From Chthonomonadales bacterium (lineage in GTDB: Bacteria; Armatimonadota; Chthonomonadetes; Chthonomonadales; CAJBBX01): DNA of 64,000 nt. This document shows, in pieces, positions 26,526-34,338 of this stretch. Numbering within the stretch: position 1 is the stretch's first letter; the number at the start of each line of letters is the position of its first letter. The notes under the pieces were generated by a model. That model had not been told where the DNA came from, searched no databases, and saw only the letters and a program-made list of their open reading frames with translations. Where the stretch lies: assembly GCA_020849275.1 (NCBI GenBank), contig JADLGO010000008.1, positions 29,190 through 93,189 of the forward strand. Reading direction: 5' to 3'. The position numbers and the translations under genes were made by a program.

Positions 26526-26554
26526 ATTGTATAGACCGGGACAGACGTTGTCAA
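26526..26554 (-). promoter_or_regulatory. promoter of the GntR/LacI regulator
   Basis: Minus-strand -35 TTGACA (26554-26549), 17-base spacer and -10 TACAAT (26531-26526). It is 34 bases upstream of the regulator start. The leader between -10 and ATG contains GTGCC-AGT-GGCGC, an imperfect inverted repeat that could be the regulator's own operator. Confidence 0.8.
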
Positions 26555-26586
26555 GTGGGATCTGCGGGCTGTGGGATCTGCGGGCT
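26555..26586. repeat. 16-bp tandem duplication
   Basis: GTGGGATCTGCGGGCT occurs twice head to tail (26555-26570 and 26571-26586), and GTCTGCGGG follows as a partial third copy. It directly abuts the -35 of the regulator promoter. It could be slippage, or paired upstream regulatory sites. Confidence 0.8.
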
Positions 26587-26615
26587 GTCTGCGGGAAAGA
26601 TCGCCGACAACCTGG

Positions 26616-26651
26616 CACGGCCGCCCGGGTCAGGTGCAGCGGGCGGCCGTG
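26616..26651 (-). terminator. terminator hairpin
   Basis: A 12-bp perfect stem, CACGGCCGCCCG with CGGGCGGCCGTG, and a 12-base loop, three bases beyond the stop of the minus-strand gene 26655-28799. There is no U-tract, but position and stem strength support 3'-end formation. Confidence 0.65.
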
Positions 26652-26654
26652 CGG

Positions 26655-28799
26655 CTAGGGGAAAACGCGAAGCGTGCGGGCGCGGGCCTCGTTGGGGAAG
26701 CGGACCCACAGAAGACGGTTGGCGGCGTCATAGCGCGTGTCGGTGACCGGCTGCCCGTCCAGTTCCACGCGACCCGGCGCCCGCGGGAAGCGCACCAGCA
26801 CTACGGCCCGCGTGTCGGCCACGCCCTCCACGATGCAGGAGAGCTCGTCTGCCGGGCTGCGCGTCGGGAGGGCGCGGCAGGCGGCCGCCACCAACCGCGG
26901 ACCCGACTCCGCCAGGGCGTCCAGGTCAACAAGCAGGTAGCGCGATCGGGGGGTCAGCTCAACGCGGGTGAGCACGGGCAGGTTCGCGTCGAACAGGTTC
27001 ACGAACCGCCCGTGCAAGAGGGCGCCGGCCCTCGGCGACTCCGCGAGCCCGGCCGCGGCCAGGAGCGCTCCGCGGCGCAGCAGAAGGTGGCCGGTCTCGC
27101 GCCACGCGACGCCGCGTGGCTCCAGGGCGCCGCGCAACTCGTCGATCAGTCGCTGCCCGCCGTCGGCGGCGCGCGCCAGTGCCACCGGGTCCTCGGCAAC
27201 GAACACCACCGTTCCGCGGCCGACGCGGTAGGTGCCGGGTCCGCGGCCAGCGCCCAGGCCGAGCCGCTCGAAGAGATGCTTGCGCGGCGTGTCGAAGCGG
27301 TTCAGGTCCGTGTTCCACCACTCGCGGACCGCGTTGAACGCGTCGCTGTCGTCGTCCCACACCACGAGCACGCCACCCGCCCGCACCCAGGCGGCCAGGC
27401 GGTCGTGCACATCGGGCGTGAGCGGCTTCATGCCCTGGTAGGTCAGAACGAGCGCGCGAAGCCCTCGCAGATAGCCGCTCGCCCCCACGTTCTCCAGTTG
27501 CACCGGCTGTACGGGAACGCCGCGCATGAGCAGCGGCAGGGCCAGGCCGTAGAAGTGGCTCATGTGGCCATCGCTGGCGCCCGGCCCGGCGCGCTGGAAC
27601 ATCAGCGAATCGCTCACGATGACCCCGATGCCCTGCGTGCCACAGTCCCATCGCACCGGGCGCTGGTTTGCCTGCGCGAGCGCGTTGATGACGGCCTGGA
27701 GCTCGGTGGCGTAGGTCGGCGGGATGGGGACGCGCCTGGCGCGATCCTCGGCCGAAGGATACTGGCCGCGCCAGACGCGCTCCGGCCAGGGCATTACCTC
27801 GTAGCGCCACACCTCGGGCTGAAGCATCGAGGCTACGAGCGTCGACTCCCAGTTGCGGCGGTAGTCGCCCCAATCGTGGTTGGGGTTGTCCTCCACGGGG
27901 TCGTTCAGGTACCAGACGCGACGGCCGGTCGCGCGCACGAGGTTCTGCATGGCGCCGTACTCCAGGAAGGCCGTCTCGAAGGTGCGCTCCCGCACCGCGC
28001 CGCGGAACATGTTCGGCGTGCGCGCCGTTCCGGTCCACACCTGGGCAATGTAGCCGTCACAGCCATCAAGTTGGGCGAGCGACGACTCCGGGCTCACGAT
28101 GCGCCAGTGCGCGTAGTTGAGGAGGCTGTGCGTCGGCACGTAACAGCGCACCTGGCGGCCCGTGCGCCGGTTGTACCGCTGCACATAGTCGAAAACCTGC
28201 TGGAGCGCGCGGCGATAGAGGAAGTACTTGAGCGACGAGGCGCGCCACTGGGCGTCCGGCGACGAATCGGGCGGTACCCAGTCTTCGTTGTAGCGGGCTC
28301 GCCACTCGCGTTTGAAGCCCTCGGACCACCCGCCGCGCACCCAGAACTCGGGCTCCTCAAGGTGGATCGCGTCCGCGCCCGCGTCCAGCGCTCGCTGCAC
28401 GCCCACACAGAGAAACCTGCCGTAGGCCGGCCCGGGGCACATGTAGTAGACGTCGCCGCCGTGGCTGATCCTGGCCCCGGAGCGCTCGGTCTGGGCCTCG
28501 TCCTCGTGGTTGGCGCCGTCGAACCGGCCATACAGATAGTCCTGGTACTCCCCCCACGAGACGCCGGTCATCACGTGGATCCGGTAGCCGCGCTCGCGCC
28601 ACGTGGCGATGCGCCCGGGCATTCCGGCGTCGATGCCGTAGACGATGGCGACGTCGGCGCGCAGGTTCAGCCGATCAGCGTACGGCGCGCCGGTCTGGAA
28701 GCAGGTGCGCTCGAGCCGTTGGTCGGGGTCTTTCGTCGCGGCCTGCCCGGCCAGGAGTCCGGCGAGCGCGATCGCGCCAAGCGCTGCTAGAGGTGGCAT
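26655..28799 (-). CDS. secreted glycosidase-like protein of unknown specificity
   Basis: A 714-aa protein with a short hydrophobic N-terminus (LAALGAIALAGLLAG) consistent with export. The first ~420 residues look like a TIM-barrel glycoside hydrolase: DADAIHLEEPEFWVRGGWS holds a plausible acidic catalytic region and YMCPGPAYGRFLCVGVQRAL precedes it. The next ~150 residues (LRALVLTYQGMKPLTPDVHD, WVRAGGVLVVWDDD) resemble the beta-galactosidase trimerisation-type fold, followed by a beta-rich C-terminus (ARTLRVFP end). I cannot assign a GH family. It shares direction with the downstream regulator and GxGYxYP gene, supporting a carbohydrate role. Confidence 0.7.
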   Translation of the reverse strand: MPPLAALGAIALAGLLAGQAATKDPDQRLERTCFQTGAPYADRLNLRADVAIVYGIDAGMPGRIATWRERGYRIHVMTGVSWGEYQDYLYGRFDGANHEDEAQTERSGARISHGGDVYYMCPGPAYGRFLCVGVQRALDAGADAIHLEEPEFWVRGGWSEGFKREWRARYNEDWVPPDSSPDAQWRASSLKYFLYRRALQQVFDYVQRYNRRTGRQVRCYVPTHSLLNYAHWRIVSPESSLAQLDGCDGYIAQVWTGTARTPNMFRGAVRERTFETAFLEYGAMQNLVRATGRRVWYLNDPVEDNPNHDWGDYRRNWESTLVASMLQPEVWRYEVMPWPERVWRGQYPSAEDRARRVPIPPTYATELQAVINALAQANQRPVRWDCGTQGIGVIVSDSLMFQRAGPGASDGHMSHFYGLALPLLMRGVPVQPVQLENVGASGYLRGLRALVLTYQGMKPLTPDVHDRLAAWVRAGGVLVVWDDDSDAFNAVREWWNTDLNRFDTPRKHLFERLGLGAGRGPGTYRVGRGTVVFVAEDPVALARAADGGQRLIDELRGALEPRGVAWRETGHLLLRRGALLAAAGLAESPRAGALLHGRFVNLFDANLPVLTRVELTPRSRYLLVDLDALAESGPRLVAAACRALPTRSPADELSCIVEGVADTRAVVLVRFPRAPGRVELDGQPVTDTRYDAANRLLWVRFPNEARARTLRVFP

Positions 28800-28850
28800 G
28801 CCCGCGTGTTCGCCCTGGCGCCGGGCGCCTCCTCCTCGCTCGTGGTGGGC

Positions 28851-29342
28851 TCACGCGCGCTCGCCGCGCGCGAGAGACTCGGCGTACGCGAAGACCGCGG
28901 CCATCAGGTCGTTCCACTTGCAGTAGAGGCCGGGCAGGTCGGCGAGCGTGGCGAGCCGCGCTCCGCGCGACTCCGTACCGCGGGGAAGGGCGCCGAACCC
29001 GTCGACAAACCCGAGATAGGCCGGGACGATCTGCTCGGCGCCGACGGTGTCGCGCACCGCGAAGTGGCCGATCCGCCGCGGTCGCAGAAGGTCGGCGCCG
29101 ATCTCCTCGCGCGTCTCGCGCAGGGCGGCCTTAAGTGGCGTCTCGCCGGGCTCAAGGCGCCCGCTCGGCGTGCACCATCCACGGGGCACGTCGGCGATCA
29201 CGAAGCCGTCGTCGTGGCACGCGAAGACGACGACGGCCGCCGGTCGCGCGCCGCGCGGCGGCCGGGTCGCGTGGAACGTCATCGTCGCAGCGCCCCAGGC
29301 CACCGTGGGGAACGGAGGACAGGCGTGCGGGTCGCTCGCCAT
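28851..29342 (-). CDS. Nudix hydrolase
   Basis: A 163-aa hydrolase of nucleoside diphosphate-linked compounds. The Nudix box G-x5-E-x7-REUxEExGU is complete, from GRLEPGE to RETREEIGA near residues 62-84. Substrate cannot be predicted. It starts 59 bases after the signal peptidase stop and ends 51 bases before the glycosidase-like gene start. An internal ATG at residue 21 (MTFHATRPPRGARP) is an alternative start. Confidence 0.82.
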   Translation of the reverse strand: MASDPHACPPFPTVAWGAATMTFHATRPPRGARPAAVVVFACHDDGFVIADVPRGWCTPSGRLEPGETPLKAALRETREEIGADLLRPRRIGHFAVRDTVGAEQIVPAYLGFVDGFGALPRGTESRGARLATLADLPGLYCKWNDLMAAVFAYAESLARGERA

Positions 29343-29369
29343 CGCGCGTCGGCCTCTCCGGCCCCGGCG

Positions 29370-29398
29370 TTTACATCGCCGTAAGCCGCGTGATACAA
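29370..29398 (-). promoter_or_regulatory. possible promoter of the Nudix gene
   Basis: Minus-strand TTGTAT (29398-29393), 17-base spacer and TGTAAA (29375-29370), located 28 bases upstream of the Nudix start. Each hexamer has mismatches to consensus, so this is tentative. Confidence 0.3.
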
Positions 29399-29401
29399 TA
29401 C

Positions 29402-29851
29402 CTACCGGCCGGCCGGGGCGCCCACGACCCGGCCAATAATGTCGCCGGCCGGTACGGGCCCGAACGCCCGGCTGTCGTCGGACATCGGCGCGTTGTCGCC
29501 GAGCACGACGACCGTGGCGGGAGGGACGAGCAGACCGCCCCGGGGCGCCGGCTCGAAGTAGTCCGTCGCCCGGCGAAAGCGCCTGGCTTCCCGGCGCGGA
29601 ACCACGTCGCCCGGCACGTACGCGACGCGCTTAACGAGCACGTCGTTCGAGCGCCGCAGGAGCACGACGTCGCCACGGCGCAGTCGCCCGAACAGGCGAT
29701 AGAGTCGGTTGACGAGCACGATCTGGCCGTTGTCTAGCGCTGGCTGCATGGAGTCGCCCTCCACGACGGCGACCCGGACGCTGGCCACGAGGAGCGCGGT
29801 GAGCAGCACGGCGATCGCCAGGACCGCATGTTGTCGGCGCGCGCGTGACAT
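29402..29851 (-). CDS. lepB: signal peptidase I (S26)
   Basis: A 149-aa inner-membrane serine protease that removes signal peptides. One N-terminal membrane helix (residues ~9-24) is followed by box B GDSMQPAL with catalytic Ser34, box D around VLVKRVAYVPGD with catalytic Lys74, and box E GDNAPMSDDSRAFGPV. It is short for LepB, resembling the compact Bacillus SipS-type forms. ATG 29851 is chosen because it directly precedes the basic/hydrophobic N-terminus; longer frame residues lack homology. Confidence 0.9.
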   Translation of the reverse strand: MSRARRQHAVLAIAVLLTALLVASVRVAVVEGDSMQPALDNGQIVLVNRLYRLFGRLRRGDVVLLRRSNDVLVKRVAYVPGDVVPRREARRFRRATDYFEPAPRGGLLVPPATVVVLGDNAPMSDDSRAFGPVPAGDIIGRVVGAPAGR

Positions 29852-29999
29852 GGGGGCTCCGCGCCGGCCGCGGGCGAGGTAGGCCGTGGGCTGCGCCCAT
29901 GTGGCCTCGTCCGGCGAGCCGGCAACCAGGTTATGATACCCACGCCACCGGGCCGTGCGTTCCCACTGCCTCGTGGCCAACAAGGACAACGGACTCGCG

Positions 30000-30506
30000 A
30001 TGCAGATCCCGCAGGGGCTCAACGCCCTTCTAGCCGCCCATGTGGAAGCGCTCCTTCTTACCCTGCTCATCGTCTCCGCCTTTCTGGCTCTGGCGTGCGT
30101 CGCGCTGACCCTGAGGGTTGGGCGGCTTACGCGCCTGTACTCGCGGCTGACACGCGGGACGAGCGGCGGTAACCTGGAGGAGATCCTGTTGGGCTATATG
30201 GCCGCGGTCGGCGACGCGGCCCGGCGCGTCGAGGCACTGGAGCGCCAGACGGCCGACCTGGTGGCGACGCAGCGCCGATGCGTTCAGAAGGTGGCCGTGG
30301 TGCGGTTCGACGCGTTCGACGACGTGGGGGGCAAGCAGAGCTTTGCCCTGGCGCTTCTGGACGGCAGCGGAACCGGCATCACCTTGAGCAGCGTCTTCTC
30401 CCGTACGGATGTGCGTGTCTATGCGAAGGGCATCGATGGCGGCGTAGCGCAGATCCCGCTGTCCGACGAGGAGCGCCGCGCCGTGGCGGTGGCGTCGGAA
30501 AGGTGA
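30000..30506 (+). CDS. DUF4446 family membrane protein
   Basis: A 168-aa protein with one N-terminal membrane helix (residues ~14-38, ALLLTLLIVSAFLALACVAL), a coiled-coil-like stretch (VGDAARRVEALERQTADLVA) and a C-terminal conserved domain VVRFDAFDDVGGKQSFALAL, SGTGITLSSVFSRTDVRVYA, characteristic of DUF4446. Function is unknown. GTG 29955 would extend the N-terminus by 15 residues; ATG 30000 places the helix near the start. It is immediately upstream (7 bases) of the sigma factor gene. Confidence 0.8.
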   Translation: MQIPQGLNALLAAHVEALLLTLLIVSAFLALACVALTLRVGRLTRLYSRLTRGTSGGNLEEILLGYMAAVGDAARRVEALERQTADLVATQRRCVQKVAVVRFDAFDDVGGKQSFALALLDGSGTGITLSSVFSRTDVRVYAKGIDGGVAQIPLSDEERRAVAVASER

Positions 30507-30513
30507 CCCGCTG

Positions 30514-31173
30514 ATGCGTAAGGCCGTCCCGGCGCCGCACCCCGCCGGGAATCCACGGGAGGATCCGCGCGAGGAGCCTGCCCTGATCGCGCGCTGCAAG
30601 CAAGGCAGTCGCGCCGCGTTCGACGAGTTGATGGGTCGCTATGAGCGCAAGGTCTACAACTTTGCGTTCCGCCTTTGTGGCAACTACGACGACGCCAACG
30701 ACATCGCCGCCGAGAGCTTTCTGCGCGTCTACAACTCCATCGAGCACTTTCGCGGCGACTCCAGCTTCATCACCTGGCTCTTCCGCATCGTAACGAATAT
30801 CTACCTCGATCTGCGAAAGCGCCAGCGCTCCCGCCCGCAGCAGTCGCTTGAGGAGGCCCTGGAACTCGAGGAGACGTCGCTGCGCCGCCAGTTCGAGGAC
30901 CCGGCGCCGGGCCCCGAGGAGCATGCCCAGGCCCGAGAGAGGACCCAACTGCTCCGCGAGGCGATCGAGGCGCTGCCGGACTACCAGCGCGTGATGGTCG
31001 TTATGTACCACATGCAGGGGAGGTCGTACGAGCAGATCGCCGAGGCCGTCGGCCTGCCGATCGGAACGGTCAAGTCGCGGCTCAACCGAGCGCGTCTCGC
31101 GATGCGAGACAAGCTGCGCGCACACCCGGAACATTTCGCAACCGGGGGTAGTCAGACAGGCGAGCCCGCCTAG
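30514..31173 (+). CDS. ECF RNA polymerase sigma factor
   Basis: A 219-aa group 4 (extracytoplasmic function) sigma factor. Region 2 is in YNFAFRLCGNYDDANDIAAE and SSFITWLFRIVTNIYLDLRK; region 4 helix-turn-helix is SYEQIAEAVGLPIGTVKSRL. It is followed 37 bases later by a zinc-finger anti-sigma gene, the standard pair for envelope or redox stress. AAGGTGA precedes ATG 30514. No consensus promoter upstream is obvious, which would fit autoregulation by its own promoter class. Confidence 0.9.
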   Translation: MRKAVPAPHPAGNPREDPREEPALIARCKQGSRAAFDELMGRYERKVYNFAFRLCGNYDDANDIAAESFLRVYNSIEHFRGDSSFITWLFRIVTNIYLDLRKRQRSRPQQSLEEALELEETSLRRQFEDPAPGPEEHAQARERTQLLREAIEALPDYQRVMVVMYHMQGRSYEQIAEAVGLPIGTVKSRLNRARLAMRDKLRAHPEHFATGGSQTGEPA

Positions 31174-31210
31174 GGTGTGGGCTCAGCGCCGCCGAAGTCA
31201 GGTGATCTCG

Positions 31211-31915
31211 ATGCGTTGCGACCGAGCACAACAGCTATTCTCCGATTACATCGACGATTCGCTCCAGCGCGCCCTTCGGGTCCCGTTCGAGGCGCACCTG
31301 GCCGCCTGCGCCGGTTGTCGCGGCGGGGTGGAGATGGTTCGAGGCCTTTGGGGCGCTCTCGAGAGCGTTGCCGAGGTCGAGCCGCCGTGGGGTCTGCGCG
31401 CCGAGGTGTGGCGCCGGATCGACGCCCAGGCCGCGCCCGAACCCGCGCGAGGCCGCGCGGCGTGGTGGCGCTTCCTGCGCTCACCGGGCGGCATCGTTGC
31501 GACGGCCACGGCGGCGGTCCTCCTCGCGATGGTCTGTGTCAGCGTGCCCGGTTCCTACTCGGTGGCCAGCCTGCTTCCCGACCCCATTCGCCGAATGCTC
31601 ACGAGGCCGCCGGCGGAGGCCATCACGGTTGTCGGCGCGGACCTTGCGTTCAGCGGCTCTGGAACCGCGGTCGACTGCGTCCTGCGCAACCGCGCCGACC
31701 AGCCGATCACCGTGGAGGTAACGGCGCGTGCGCCGTCGACGGCCGCCGTTGGCCCGGCGCGGACGATGGTCGTCCCCGCTGGCGCCAGCGTGCGCATCGA
31801 GCATGTGGAGGGTCCCGCTGGCGCGGCGCCAGGCGAGGTCATCCTGGATGTGAGGTGGGCTGACCGCGACGGAACGCACTTGCTGCACGTTCGCCCGGGC
31901 GCGGGCGCCAGCTAG
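31211..31915 (+). CDS. membrane-anchored zf-HC2 anti-sigma factor
   Basis: A 234-aa inner-membrane protein. The N-terminal zinc-binding anti-sigma domain has an early Cys (MRCDRAQQLFSDYIDDSL) and the H-x3-C-x2-C site in FEAHLAACAGCRGG. A membrane helix lies at ~96-115 (GIVATATAAVLLAMVCVSVP), followed by a periplasmic beta-rich domain (~140-230). It should sequester the sigma factor encoded just upstream until a signal is sensed outside. ATG 31211 follows AGGTGA; the earlier in-frame start at 31175 has no homology. Confidence 0.87.
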   Translation: MRCDRAQQLFSDYIDDSLQRALRVPFEAHLAACAGCRGGVEMVRGLWGALESVAEVEPPWGLRAEVWRRIDAQAAPEPARGRAAWWRFLRSPGGIVATATAAVLLAMVCVSVPGSYSVASLLPDPIRRMLTRPPAEAITVVGADLAFSGSGTAVDCVLRNRADQPITVEVTARAPSTAAVGPARTMVVPAGASVRIEHVEGPAGAAPGEVILDVRWADRDGTHLLHVRPGAGAS

Positions 31916-31937
31916 CCTCGCACGGCGACGAGTGATC

Positions 31938-31961
31938 GACGGGGCGCTCCGGCGCCCCGTC
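31938..31961. terminator. bidirectional terminator hairpin
   Basis: A 10-bp perfect stem, GACGGGGCGC with GCGCCCCGTC, and a TCCG tetraloop, between the convergent anti-sigma gene and the gene ending at 31981. It has no U-tract. It probably serves both strands. Confidence 0.7.
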
Positions 31962-31980
31962 CGCGCCTGTGGCGGCAGGC

Positions 31981-32895
31981 TCAGCGTCCGCCCGGACCTC
32001 TGGGCGCGCCGTCGGGCTTGCCCGCGCCGGACGGCGCGCGCGGCGCCGGCCGGGCTCTCGCGTGGACCGTCACGCGCACGACGCGACGCTCGCCGTCGTC
32101 GCCCCGCCGGAGGTGCGCCGTGATGGCGACGCCCGTCCGCAGCGCCGATGCGCCTACCTCGCGCGCCTCGCGGCGAACCACGCATCCCTCGGCGAGCGTG
32201 AGGTCACGGCGATCGCCGGCGCGTGTCGACATCGTCAACGCGCGCGCCGCCGCGTCGAACGCCGTCAGCGTGCCAGTCACGCTCGGCAGCGTGCGCTCGC
32301 GCAGGCGTGCCGCGTCGGCCTCGGAGTCCGCCACCGCCACGGCCATCGCCTGCCCGCCCGGCAGCAGCCGTGGCGCCACCCACACCCGATCGCCGATCCT
32401 CAGGCCGGCGGGCTCCGCGTCGACGCCTTTCAGGCGGCAGAGTGTTTTCGGCGTAACGCGGTAGGTGACCGGCACCGCCTTCCGCGCCTCGTCTCCGTCG
32501 ATGGCATCCTCCCCAACGCGTGTCACGCGGACCTCGGTGATCGCGCGCCGAACCCGGAGCAACCAGTCCCAGCTCTCGCGATCGACCAGCTCGTAGAGGG
32601 GCTGAGGAGACTGAGCGCTCTTCCGGAACCGAACGACAACCGTCTGGCCCGCGGAGAAGGCGTCAGCCGCGACGGCGCGGCAGCCCCTCATCAACACCGT
32701 GCGACTCGTGAGTCGGAAGGCGGCGGGCGGTCGAGCTCCGGTGAGCGTAATGGTACCCGCGCTCGCGTCGAGCGCGGCGATCTGGCCGACTCGGACGTTG
32801 TCGGCCTTCAGCGAGGCTGCGGGGGTCGTCTGCGTGGGCACTGAAGCGACGGCGGCCGTCAATAGCAGGAGGCCGCCGCCGGTTGAGCGGAGCAT
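31981..32895 (-). CDS. secreted protein with two DUF5666-like beta repeats
   Basis: A 304-aa protein with a signal peptide (GGGLLLLTAAVASVPTQTTP). Two repeats of OB/beta-barrel type are visible, near residues 33-92 (RVGQIAALDASAGTITLTGA ... GQTVVVRFRK) and 205-265 (VTGTLTAFDAAARALTMSTR ... ITAHLRR), separated by a linking domain with VGEDAIDGDEARKA and RIGDRVWVAP. The tail is Pro/Gly/Arg-rich. The repeat style matches DUF5666 proteins of unknown function. AAGGAGGA precedes the ATG. It is monocistronic. Confidence 0.7.
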   Translation of the reverse strand: MLRSTGGGLLLLTAAVASVPTQTTPAASLKADNVRVGQIAALDASAGTITLTGARPPAAFRLTSRTVLMRGCRAVAADAFSAGQTVVVRFRKSAQSPQPLYELVDRESWDWLLRVRRAITEVRVTRVGEDAIDGDEARKAVPVTYRVTPKTLCRLKGVDAEPAGLRIGDRVWVAPRLLPGGQAMAVAVADSEADAARLRERTLPSVTGTLTAFDAAARALTMSTRAGDRRDLTLAEGCVVRREAREVGASALRTGVAITAHLRRGDDGERRVVRVTVHARARPAPRAPSGAGKPDGAPRGPGGR

Positions 32896-33012
32896 GGCTG
32901 TCCTCCTTGCCGCCGCGGCCGACCGGGCGACGGCATCCGGCGCGCGCGGCTGGCGCCGATGACTTCGCGGCGGGCGGGGACGGTTCCTCTACCGAGTGGG
33001 ATAGACAGCCTG

Positions 33013-33036
33013 AGCGCCCGCCGGGAGGCGGGCGCT
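33013..33036 (-). terminator. terminator hairpin after tRNA-Cys
   Basis: A 10-bp perfect stem, AGCGCCCGCC with GGCGGGCGCT, and a GGGA loop, starting three bases beyond the tRNA 3' end on the minus strand. It lacks a U-tract. Confidence 0.65.
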
Positions 33037-33039
33037 GAG

Positions 33040-33112
33040 AGGCGCCGAGCGGAATCGAACCGCTGAATAGAGGTTTTGCAGACCTCCCCCTTAGCCACTT
33101 GGGTACGGCGCC
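33040..33112 (-). tRNA. tRNA-Cys (GCA)
   Basis: Minus-strand 73-base tRNA. Acceptor GGCGCCG pairs with CGGCGCC, the anticodon loop is CTGCAAA with anticodon GCA in stem GAGGT/ACCTC, and the T arm is AGCGG-TTCGATT-CCGCT. U73 is the expected cysteine discriminator. The CCA end is not encoded. Confidence 0.93.
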
Positions 33113-33122
33113 GGACCGACGT

Positions 33123-33152
33123 ATTCTATCACAGCCGAGGCGGACGAGTCAA
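33123..33152 (-). promoter_or_regulatory. promoter of tRNA-Cys
   Basis: Minus-strand -35 TTGACT (33152-33147), 18-base spacer and -10 TAGAAT (33128-33123), 11 bases before the tRNA 5' end. Confidence 0.75.
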
Positions 33153-33309
33153 CGTGCGTCGAGCCTGGTCCGAGCGGCCGGCGCCGAGCTCGGCGGGAGC
33201 GGCGTCGCCGCCCGGGCCTGTCGGAGCGCGGTGCCGTGGAGGATCGGCGGCGGCCGTCGGCGAACTCGGGGGCGACTGACGCAGTTCGCAACGACAGGAG
33301 GGCATCGGC

Positions 33310-34338
33310 ATGGAGCGGATCGGCGTTGCCGTCCACGGCGCCGGGTGGGTTGCCGGCGAGCACATAAAGGCGTACCAGAGGAACCCGCACGCGCGCGTGG
33401 TCGCGGTGTCGAGCCGCACGCGGGAGAGCGCCGAGGCGCGCGCCGCCGAGGCCGGCCTCTCCGACGCCCGCATCTACAGCCGCTTCGAGGACGTGCTGAA
33501 CGACCCCGATGTGCAGGCGGTCTCCATATGCACGCCGCCCGATCGGCATCCGTTGGAGACGATCGCCGCCGCCGAGGCGGGCAAGCACATCCTGATCGAG
33601 AAAGCCGCCGCCAATGACGCGCGGTCGCTGCACGCCATGGCCCGCGCCGTCGAGCGCGCCGGCGTGCGCACCGTCGTCAGCTTCGTGCTGCGGTGGAACC
33701 CCGAGTTCGCGTGGATCCGGCGCATGCTCAAAGAGGGGGCCATCGGTCCGATCTTCTTTGCCGAGGTCGACTACTGGCACAACATCGGCCCGCAGTACAA
33801 GCAGTACGCGTGGAACGTTAAGCGCGCGGTCGCCGGCGACGTGCTGCTCTCCGCGGGGTGTCACGCGGTCGACGCGCTCCGCTACTTCGTGCAGGACGAG
33901 GTGGTGGAGGCGACGGCCTACTCGAACAGGCGCAACTCGGACTACGAGTACGACACGAACCTCGTTGGCATCGTTCGCTTCGCGGGCGGTGCGATCGGCA
34001 AGGTGTCCGCGAGCTTCGATGTGCAGAGCCCCTATGCCTTCAACGTGGACCTGCTCGGCGAGCGCGGCACGATCCGCGACAATCGGATCTACGCGCGCGA
34101 CTTCTTTGGAGGCCAGACCGACTGGATCACGGTGCCGACCATCCGGCCGGACAGCGGCGACGTGACCCACCATCCGTTCGAGGGCGAGATCGACCACTTC
34201 GTGGACTGCGTCCTCACGGGCACGGAGTCGCACGTGAACCTCGCCGACGCCGTCAGGACCCACGAGGTCTGCCTGGCGCTCACCCGGTCGGCCGACGAGG
34301 GACGCTCGGTACGGATTGAGGAGATCGTCGGTGCGTAA
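33310..34338 (+). CDS. Gfo/Idh/MocA family oxidoreductase
   Basis: A 342-aa NAD(P)-dependent sugar or inositol dehydrogenase type enzyme. The N-terminal Rossmann motif is GVAVHGAGWVAGEHIKAYQR. The usual EKP motif is replaced by IEKAAANDARS, keeping the catalytic-site lysine but not the proline. The C-terminal alpha/beta domain includes GGTVDW-like ... AGDVLLSAGCHAVDALRYFV. AGGAGGG precedes the ATG. It heads the carbohydrate operon and overlaps the next gene by eight bases. Substrate is unknown, likely an oxidised sugar released by the downstream enzymes. Confidence 0.9.
   Translation: MERIGVAVHGAGWVAGEHIKAYQRNPHARVVAVSSRTRESAEARAAEAGLSDARIYSRFEDVLNDPDVQAVSICTPPDRHPLETIAAAEAGKHILIEKAAANDARSLHAMARAVERAGVRTVVSFVLRWNPEFAWIRRMLKEGAIGPIFFAEVDYWHNIGPQYKQYAWNVKRAVAGDVLLSAGCHAVDALRYFVQDEVVEATAYSNRRNSDYEYDTNLVGIVRFAGGAIGKVSASFDVQSPYAFNVDLLGERGTIRDNRIYARDFFGGQTDWITVPTIRPDSGDVTHHPFEGEIDHFVDCVLTGTESHVNLADAVRTHEVCLALTRSADEGRSVRIEEIVGA

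Noticed and set aside
26571..28790. Plus-strand open frame of 739 codons
   Set aside because: Antisense to the secreted glycosidase-like gene, which has a signal peptide and terminator; no recognisable domain in the plus frame.
29394..29399. Plus-strand extended -10 TGA-TACAAT
   Set aside because: It points into the 3' end of the minus-strand signal peptidase gene and no plus-strand gene follows for 600 bases; probably chance or part of the minus-strand Nudix promoter.
34316..34331. TTG 34316 as start of the large NPCBM protein
   Set aside because: GTG 34331 has a well-spaced GAGGAG site and begins the basic part of the signal peptide; TTG 34316 lies within that ribosome site.
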